The notes under the pieces were generated by a model. The model had not been told where the DNA came from. It was given only the letters and a program-made list of their open reading frames with translations, and did no database searches. This document shows, in pieces, positions 58,101 through 64,000 of a DNA stretch of 64,000 nucleotides (positions are counted from its first letter, which is position 1; each line of letters starts with the position of its first letter). The stretch lies in contig SADC01001287.1 in the NCBI GenBank assembly GCA_004194705.1, forward strand, positions 434,001 through 498,000, written 5' to 3'. A program made the position numbers and the translations under genes. The DNA comes from Ditylenchus dipsaci (taxonomy: Eukaryota > Nematoda > Chromadorea > Rhabditida > Anguinidae).

Positions 58101-58954
58101 CGGGGTACAGCCAAAACATACGTATGTGGTTGAGCCACCTTCATTGAAATCTGACTTGGATTTGCTTCTTGCACCTCCAAACATTTTGCTTAGACTGAAT
58201 GAATCTTTGGCCTTCTCCACAAAACTTTCTTTGCGAACATAGTTGGAAGGCACAAAACCGACTTCATTATTTCATTTATCACCTTTAATAAATTAGGTGA
58301 AAATAAAAAGATATGAATCTTTTAAAAAACAAGCCTTCCACCAGTTTTTAGAGTCATCTAACAACTTTAATCTGTCATTTTTCTTTAATGATAATTCCTG
58401 GTCCTCTTGAGCTGTGTAATCATACCTGATATTTGAAATTTATTATATTATTAAAAGTTAAAATTTTGCGAAAAAGTTCAATTGCATACGGAAAGTTCAA
58501 ATGCGCAGCAAAAACACTTTACTTAGTCTAAAGACATCCGCCCCTCCCTCCACAGAGGTCATTTTACCTACACTGTTTTCAATTTTCATACTGTTTATTA
58601 TTAGTTTCTTTTTGAAAAAAAATTCGGGGCCGGGGAGGAGATAAGCTCCCTGGCTACGCTTATGAGCCAAAACGATATGCAAAATTTTTTAAACAATTTG
58701 TAAAATCGGAATTTGCGAAAATGATCTTTAATTAATTCTGTGACTAAGTTATTATGAAATTTCGTCATAATAATTCAATCTGTCTATTTCAATGTCAAAA
58801 GTAAAAATAAAATCGTAATAAAACCTTTTTTTATAAAAATTTGGCTATGAAAATTTAAATTAAAAATTTTTCCGACAGACATGAGTATACATTTTAAGAA
58901 ATGTAAAATAAATTTATCTTACTTTGCCACAACGTATATTGTAGGTGTTTCCAT
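46122..58954 (-). CDS. Nck/Dreadlocks adaptor, SH3-SH3-SH3-SH2, 15 exons
   Basis: Cytosolic adaptor coupling phosphotyrosine to actin regulators. Exons in coding order: 58954-58923, 58425-58331, 58282-58122, 55180-55127, 53418-53341, 53299-53227, 49683-49548, 49495-49454, 49370-49309, 47990-47931, 47878-47717, 46969-46948, 46846-46804, 46746-46650, 46230-46122; about 409 aa (human NCK1 is 377). SH3-1: [44 protein letters not shown]3-2: [39 protein letters not shown]3-3: [51 protein letters not shown]2: [26 protein letters not shown] with the FLIR phosphotyrosine arginine, [14 protein letters not shown], and [20 protein letters not shown] to LVKPLPK-stop. Four exons are one base short (53299-53227, 49370-49309, 46969-46948, 46746-46650), and TGA lies in frame at 58274-58272. 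Otherwise intact. Confidence 0.93.
46306..46555. mobile_element. CCGTATT element, copy C4, in the last Nck intron
   Basis: TA-flanked. Palindrome AATGAGCGCCCC/GGGGCGCTTATT. Right end GGGGGCGCTCATTAGAG then AATACGG. A second mirrored block (AGTGGTCTGAAACTTCTGTT) fills the middle. Confidence 0.85.
47098..47298. repeat. pogo-like MITE right-end fragment
   Basis: GTCGGACCCAGCTGGGGAACG and TATCAAGGTTCGACTG as in the element at 34600. The left end is absent. Lies in the Nck intron between exons 11 and 12. Confidence 0.55.
48076..48350. repeat. Hairpin plus partial CCGTATT copy (C8)
   Basis: GGAACTCATGCTGTTGGGG (48079) mirrored at 48213-48232. Then a minus-oriented CCGTATT-family end: ATACGG tip, palindrome AATCTCCTTGGGGAATT, TTGAAAAATAAT. 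Confidence 0.6.
48361..49295. mobile_element. Internally deleted MULE (MULE-3), 935 bp, 9-bp TSD
   Basis: AATTTGAAC at 48352-48360 and 49296-49304. TIRs of about 150 bp start GGCT, then CTGCAGCGGTAAAACTGTG, and contain repeats of AAATTTACCGTTGAATTTC. The interior keeps two transposase scraps on the plus strand: [18 protein letters not shown] (N-terminal) and [20 protein letters not shown] (the TNN..E region of the catalytic core). It sits in Nck intron 9, 4 nt from the 5' splice site side. Confidence 0.9.
50110..50903. repeat. 794-bp near-perfect palindrome
   Basis: TAACTGGTGGACAAAAAGTC at the left, its complement at the right. Intact representative of the family split at 42165-45545 (GTTGTAGCGCAGCTCAAGAG, TTTGACCAGTTAAAGTGATG). 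Confidence 0.9.
52911..53152. mobile_element. pogo-like MITE, 242 bp, with an embedded CCGTATT end
   Basis: TA-flanked. GAGTCAAGTTTCGATATAAG left; CTTATATCGAGACTTGACTG right. The word CGATATAAGATACACC is repeated. Positions about 53040-53105 duplicate 53650-53715. Confidence 0.75.
53446..53689. mobile_element. CCGTATT element, copy C5
   Basis: TA-flanked. Palindrome AAGTCCCCA/TGGGGAGTT. Right end GTGGGGACTTATTAG, GTGGGGAGTTAATACAG, AAATACGG. Lies just upstream of Nck exon 5. Confidence 0.85.
54344..54462. mobile_element. Small hAT-like MITE, 119 bp
   Basis: TAGAGTGGGCGAGT and ACTCGCCCACCCTA ends. Flanks actatgat / gctatgat (7 of 8). Interior of CGAGTACTCG-type words. Confidence 0.7.
54476..54726. 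mobile_element. CCGTATT element, copy C6
   Basis: TA-flanked. Palindrome AATCAGGCA/TGCCGGATT. Right end GGGCCGGATTATTAGAGG, GTGCCGGATTAATAGAG, AAATACGG. Confidence 0.85.
54850..55025. repeat. Imperfect hairpin in Nck intron 4
   Basis: CCGCCAATTCAAAAATG.. mirrored as TTTTTGAATTGGCGGG; TTGGTTTCTAATAAAAC / GTTTCGTTAGAAACCAA at the centre. The minus ORF through it has no known domain. Confidence 0.6.
55197..55434. mobile_element. CCGTATT element, copy C7 (variant interior)
   Basis: TA-flanked, TIR CCGTATTTTCTCTAATTA / TAATTAAAGAAAATACGG. The interior has TGTGTTTTGACCTAC.. mirrored later and resembles a fragment near 27440-27510. Ends 14 nt from the Nck exon 4 acceptor. Confidence 0.75.
56299..56697. 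repeat. Palindrome with tRNA-like ends
   Basis: GTGCACCCAGGTGGATTCGAACCAGC at the left is the complement of a B-box/T-arm; the right end is GCTGGTTCGCATCCACCTGG. The inner arms (GACGACCACTTGG, TTAGTGCAGAAAAA, CTGTCAAACCATCTTCAGCATG) match the unit at 1018-1615. Confidence 0.8.
56758..57763. mobile_element. hAT-type MITE, 1006 bp, 8-bp TSD
   Basis: CAGGGCCCCAAATTCTATGC and the complement of CAGGGCCCAAATTCTATGCA. CTCATCAC at 56750-56757 and 57764-57771. The CAGGG tip and 8-bp TSD are typical hAT. Subterminal GCATATTTTGCATATTT arrays. No transposase. It splits a tRNA-like sequence (TGGCGAAGAGG before; GGTTCGAATCCC after). Confidence 0.92.
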
Positions 58955-59377
58955 GTTTACAAGTTGTCAGGTTAAAACCGTTTGCTGTAGCGTTACAAAC
59001 TGTACAGTAGTTAAATATTTATTATTTGCACAGTATTGTGGCAGAATGAACTGTATAATAGTTAACTGGTGGCTATAGAATAGTCGTCTTGAAATAGACT
59101 ATGATATTATGATGATTATGAAATTATCTAGAAAAATTGTTTGATATAGGTGAGCTCTATACAGTTCAGCTGATGGATAGTAGTAATTATATTCACGGAA
59201 AAAATTTAAAAACAGTTGTTCATTTTTTAAAAAGAGGTAAAATTTTATGTCAAACGGATATTAAATATTTATTTTCAAAGTTTTTAAAATTGCTGGTTTT
59301 CTAAAATAAACAAGAAAATCCTCGAAAAAATTCTTTGAAAAACCGAAGGGCAGGTATCATTATTGTTAATAGAAGTA
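58955..59377. other. 5' flank of the Nck-type gene
   Basis: No TATA box or other promoter motif stands out in this AT-rich stretch upstream (minus strand) of the start codon. Confidence 0.35.
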
Positions 59378-60197
59378 CAGTCGACTCTTGATTTAACATA
59401 CGCCCAATTTAATATATGACTCGATTTAACATACGGTTGGAAAATATTTGGTTGGTTTGATTTAAATTAAGCCAAAGCGACACTCGATACAACATACGCT
59501 CGATTTAACATACGGTTAGGCTCAGTCCCAACAAATAAAATCCAACTCAATTTAGCATACGGTGAACAAAAAATAAAGAAAATTAATTGTTATTTTTGAA
59601 TTGTCGCGTTTTTGATGCAAATTTTCGTTCAGTTTTGTCATTATTAATTTTCTGGTCATTTGTTTTTCACCACTTTTTTTTCTCTTTTTAGGCTAACCAT
59701 CTAGACTCCAAGCAAGAAAAGCAGCGTCATCACTCTGAAAGAAAAAAAGAAGATCATCACGTCGCAGTCACGGGTCTTTTGGTCATAGTAATTTTTCGGT
59801 CCAAGTAAAGAATCGGGATCTTTTGTTGGCCTCGGTCCCCCTATGCTTTTTTCAAAACTTATTTATTTAAACAACAACCAAAACATCAGTCATATATCTT
59901 TGCCATTTGCTCGAAAAACTTTCGCGTAGTTCAACTAAAAAAGGGGGTATTTCAAGTATAGAGAAAAGATCAACGAAAAACTGGATAAAAAGTAAGAAAC
60001 AAAAAGAAGAAAATATCATCGTAAAAATATAACATAATTTTCGAAAAAAAACCATAGGAGTGACCAAGGCGAAAAAAAGCGGGTCACTTTAAGGAACAGT
60101 GACACTCTGTTTAAGATACGCTCGGTTTAACATACGCTTGATCAAACATACGGTTAGGGTCAGTCCCCAGGCCGTATACTAAATCGAGCGTCGGCTG
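59378..60197. mobile_element. pogo-like element, 820 bp
   Basis: TA-flanked. CAGTCGACTCTTGATTTAAC left, AAATCGAGCGTCGGCTG right. The word CGATTTAACATACGG occurs about seven times near both ends. The interior has no recognisable transposase. Confidence 0.8.
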
Positions 60198-61036
60198 TAT
60201 ACAAGATTGATTAGCAATATGCAAATAAATGCAATAAAGTCGATGCTTCTCAATACCCACCCTTCAAGCCCAGAAGTTGAGCTTGGTATACAGTTTTTCT
60301 GTAATTACGGTACATACGCGCTAATTGCTGTTTTTCAAGCAAATGGTAGCTCGATAACAAAGACTTCTAGGCAGTTAAGTTACTGTAAAGATGATTGGGG
60401 TATCCGATGGACAGAAATAATACCGTACAGGAGATTAATCTACCCTGCAGGCAATTAGGGTACCTTCTAATGGTTAGTTTACCGTTCAGAGTTCATACCC
60501 TACACTACCTTCAAAAATAAAGCGCTTATTCGAAATTTTAGTTTTTCAAAAAATTCAGTTTTTGCACAATAAAATTCTTTCTTCCAGCGCTCATAGCTCG
60601 CTGGGGCTGTGAAATACGGTGTTGCACTTTCGAAAAGGGTACATCTGCAGACAATTTTGCGTCGAATGGTATGTTTATACTGAAAATGGACTCAAAGGCC
60701 ACTTATACTGCGAACAAACTTTGTAGTCAAAAACGTGACACAGTCAAAATACCACATAGAGAAGAGATTAATAATATAACAGGCGATAGTATAGAATACC
60801 CTCCCCATAAATCAGACCTTTAAAAATCGCTGCAACTACACCTTCAAGTAACAAGTTTAGGCTTATCCCGTAGGCTCGGGCAGGCCAGCGTACGGAAGTC
60901 GTGACTAATAAATGTCTTGCGCACTTTTTCTGGGGTCTGGGACATATATTTGGGTACTTTTTACTTATGTTTCAAAAGAAAAATTTATGGGGGGGGGGGG
61001 GTGGTGGGTGCAGATATTCGCTACTAGGGTCATATA
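60198..61036. other. Intergenic; holds the repeat copy at 60622-60800
   Basis: The 60622-60800 segment matches 41868-42055. An 83-codon ORF (60207-60458) matches no family I recognise. Confidence 0.45.
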
Positions 61037-61207
61037 CAGTCAAACCTCTATATAACAGCACCCCTAGGGACCGCAAAAAAGTGCCGTTATATAGAGGGTT
61101 TACTTTGACTGAATTTTAGTCTAACCCGACCAAATTGGTCTTATTTTGGGTGCCGTTATATAGAGGGTGCCGTTATATAGAGGTGCCATTGTATAGAGGT
61201 TTGACTG
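61037..61207. mobile_element. pogo-like MITE, 171 bp
   Basis: TA-flanked. CAGTCAAACCTCTATATAAC / CTATACAATGGCACC-type ends. The word GTGCCGTTATATAGAGG is repeated four times. Confidence 0.85.
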
Positions 61208-62088
61208 TAATATAATATGAAAAATTGTATATGCTTTTTACAAGCTGTCTTTTCAGCAATCTGATAACTATTGCACTGCAGAAATGCCTACAATTTACAG
61301 ATCAATCAATAATAACGTGTGGGAACATACTGGAGAACTTCAGTGTGTCGTTGTTTGACATGCATTTCCTTTGCCTTTAAGGTGCTAATTTATTTTTAGT
61401 GTGTGTATATATATGCTATAGGACAGAGAAAATGAGAACAAAGGCAGAGCAAACAATTCCTAACTATCATATGTATATTCAAATAGTGAAATGACGAATG
61501 AGCCTGGCCATAAATAGGTCAAAAAGAGAACATAATTTTCACTTATATTGAACTTATTGACTATACTCTACGCAAAAAACTTTTGGTTGAGCACCCATAA
61601 TTTTCGACATCGATTTAAAATTTTCTGATTTTTGGGGTCGGAAAAAAAGCCTGATAGAGCATTATTAGAAAAAAATACGGTCAATTTTTGAAGCTTAATA
61701 AAACAAAACCCATTAAAATGTATAATAGCCATAAACCTCTTTTATACTACTATTTTTACTAAAGAATATTTTCTTTCCATCCAAATAAAGCAGGAATGAA
61801 ATAAAAACGTAAGAATGGTGTTATTAACCAAACAGGGGATAAAAATGTAGAGGGATGTAGGAAAAGACAAGATTTGCAAGACACACACACTAATAAATGG
61901 AACATTTTCTTCTTCTTCCCTAACACACCTCTCACACATTCTACCTACAGACTTGCTACTACAAAAATCAATTTGTGGGTGGATCATTTTTGCTTTTTTT
62001 GACATTTATCCGCGCTCAAAAATAACTGATATTCAACACAGCTCTTCAATTAAAACAAAAAATACACTGAATAAAAAATTCTTTAAAG
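61208..62088. other. Intergenic, one decayed CCGTATT copy
   Basis: 61585-61680 keeps GAGCACCCATAATTTTCGAC, TTTCTGATTTTTGGGG and AAAATACGG in inverted family order. Nothing else recognised. Confidence 0.4.
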
Positions 62089-62365
62089 GGCTAGGAGAAG
62101 ATTGCAATAAGCGAAAGTTGCCAAAAACGAAAATTGCGCCATTGGAAATAGCGCCACAATTGTGATCGTTTTACTCGTTCGACATGCTATATGCTCATTT
62201 TGCAGAAAATGATATGGGAGTGATATAAAATCAAAGTAAAAAGCTTTACCGAATAAGGACTCTCGTTTTGGCCGATTTTGCTGGCGCAGTTTTTGTTCAT
62301 GGCAATTTTCGTTGTAGTAAAACATTCATTTGGAAATTTTCGTTCGGCGCAATCTTCTCCTAGCC
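62089..62365. mobile_element. Short inverted-repeat element, possibly MULE-derived
   Basis: GGCTAGGAGAAGATTGC at both ends (inverted). Inner AAAATTGCGCCATTGG / GGCGCAGTTTTTG. The GGCT tip resembles MULE-1, -3 and -4, but no TSD is visible. Confidence 0.55.
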
Positions 62366-62989
62366 AATAATTTAAACACACATAAGATCGCTTATACATA
62401 AACATAGATCATCCCTAAGCTTACTCTTATTTCCCTTTTCACCTGAGGCCTGCTTTTTCTTCTAAAGTCATTAGACAAGTGATGAATAATGGGCCATTTT
62501 CTTAGTAGTCTGTTAGAAGTATGGATGTGTTTAGCAATCAATATATCTGCCACATTGATTTGGTCCTAATAATGATGATGAAGTGAGTGTAACAGAGGTG
62601 CTTTTATTTGTGGATAAGCAAGCTACTACTACTAGTCGGTCACTCTAATTTAGCCAAAGAAACACTTAATATAAAAAGCAATGGACATTTGAGATGAGTG
62701 CTTTGATAAAAAAGAATAAATAACCAGACCGAAATTTTGGTGTTGTTAATACTATTATGATTAGATGCTTAAAATTGAGCAACACATAGAATTCTAAAAT
62801 TTGGTGACGTGCCCAATAATGAATGCTGGTCAAATGTGTTTGGGGAGCAATAATGTTAACCAGTTTTTGTATGCATACAAACAGAAATAAATACAAGGTC
62901 TATAAGGTAGTCTAGATAATACAAAAAATTATGGCTATAATATCGAATTTTAACACCCCCACTCCTCCCCGACAGCGCGAAATTCACTT

Positions 62990-63280
62990 TTTTTCAAGGG
63001 AGAGAAGGCGTCAAATGTGGATTCTCGTGCTTTGAGTAGGCACGGAAATACTTTTTTATGAGGAATAAAAAAAGTCTTGATTTCACTCGGTCCCCTAAGG
63101 TAAAAAATCTAGACAAATTAAAAAAAGAATAAGGGCTGTATAGGAAAGGGAAGGTACGAAAAATGGAAACTAACCTGAGAGAATGGTCTACTAGCAAAAA
63201 CAAGAACATTTTTTTAATAACCAAAGTATTTCCGTGCCTTTTCAGAGCACGAGAATCAATATTTGACGGGTCCCGAGAAA
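62990..63280. repeat. Palindrome
   Basis: GATTCTCGTGCTTTGAGTAGG and GGCACGGAAATACTTT mirrored as AAAGTATTTCCGTGCC and GAGCACGAGAATC. Confidence 0.75.
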
Positions 63281-64000
63281 GAGTAAATTATGTGCTGTCT
63301 GGGTGGGGGTGGGCGCTGTTAGTTGGAGATCTATAGTGTTACCTAAATTAAAGTCTACGCTTGATATAACGCAAACATTCGTTCCCGCCTAGGGTACGAA
63401 AAATGGCCATTAGCCTTAGAGAATTGTCCACTAGCAAAAACAAGAGCACCCCCTAAGGTAAAAAATATACCCTCTTTTTTTTTAAAAGGTACCGTTTTAT
63501 TAATCGGATTAAATCCCAACTCTAAGTTTGATAAAAACTAGCTCCTAATTTATCAGTTCCACCAGTTTTTAAGAAATAATTTTTATACAAGGATGAAGGA
63601 TAATAATTGGCAAAAGACTCTTACAATGTAGGAAAAAGATTAAACTTTAGGCGAGAAGAAACATTTCACACTTTATTCATGGCTATGTTTAGCTGTCTCA
63701 CTAAAACTGTAGAGTAAATTGATTTCAGTTAGTTTTCACAACTGATAATAGCTAACAATCATTGCTGCTAAATATGATAAAGATTAGATAAGTGAGCAAA
63801 AAGTTATCTTAAATGTGTCCCCATGCAATCAATATAAGAGCAAGCAAACAAATTCAGTTTCAAAATATTTGGTTTGAATTGCCGCAAAATTGCGCACTCC
63901 TTTTTGTGTACTGCCAGTTGAACAGTTCTCTAACTCTAATATTGGATTTTGCTGCAAAAAATTTCGACTTTTTATATTTTATATAACTATTAATTTTGTG
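63281..64000. other. Intergenic to window end
   Basis: A pogo-like left-end fragment at about 63352 (AGTCTACGCTTGATATAACG, CGTTCCCGCCTAGGG). No gene seen. Confidence 0.4.

Larger units (their letters stand above)
55465..58112. mobile_element. MULE-like element (MULE-4), 2648 bp, 8-bp TSD
   Basis: Ends GGCTGTACCCCGAAATTTAA and its complement. AAAACATA at 55457-55464 and 58113-58120. Subterminal arrays of TTTGCTAAG (about eight left, seven right, inverted). It contains a tRNA-like hairpin (56299-56697) and a hAT MITE (56758-57763). No transposase recognised. The right TSD is part of the 5' splice site of Nck exon 3. Confidence 0.88.

Noticed and set aside
60207..60458. 83-codon ORF as a gene
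   Set aside because: No domain, no splice context or promoter, and it lies between repeats.

Overview
The window is eukaryotic and almost certainly nematode. It carries a cuticle collagen with the nematode N-terminal domain, genes split by 45-60 nt introns with TTTCAG acceptors, and FLYWCH/MULE-type transposons. It is gene-poor and transposon-dense. I found three host genes that read as complete proteins once exons are joined, one histone H3 pseudogene, two transposon-encoded genes, a retrotransposon fragment, and about 40 non-autonomous elements. Many elements are delimited by terminal repeats plus target-site duplications (TSDs).

Layout. 0-3 kb: degenerate repeats, a small TA-flanked MITE, hairpins. 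3.1-6.8 kb: histone H3 pseudogene (-) beside a 2.9 kb MULE with 144-bp TIRs and an 8-bp TSD. 7-14.5 kb: hAT-type and pogo-like MITEs. 14.5-16.1 kb: three-exon cuticle collagen (+). 16.3-21.8 kb: an old foldback element split by nested MULE-like and hairpin insertions. 22.6-24.2 kb: Harbinger-like element carrying only a MADF gene, then a Ty3-like pol remnant. 24.3-27.2 kb: hairpins and a tRNA-like inverted pair. 27.3-36.2 kb: Cys-loop ligand-gated ion channel (+), 19 exons, about 539 aa, including a 13-nt microexon. 37-45.5 kb: nested foldbacks. 46.1-59.0 kb: Nck/Dreadlocks SH3-SH3-SH3-SH2 adaptor (-), 15 exons, about 409 aa, with introns full of MITEs, hAT and MULE elements. 59-64 kb: pogo-like MITEs and hairpins, no gene recognised.

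Two window-wide patterns stand out. First, the three host genes have intact exon structure and conserved protein sequence but carry nine single-base deletions between them, most in short homopolymers. This looks more like uncorrected assembly error than three independent gene deaths. Second, several MITE families have ends built from a short word that differs in every copy yet is kept self-complementary and repeated at both ends of that copy. The clearest is a roughly 250-bp family starting CCGTATT.

The host genes are unrelated: extracellular cuticle, neuronal anion channel, and tyrosine-kinase adaptor. There is no operon or shared pathway. All calls come from reading the sequence; exon joins are inferred from splice sites, phase and family resemblance.
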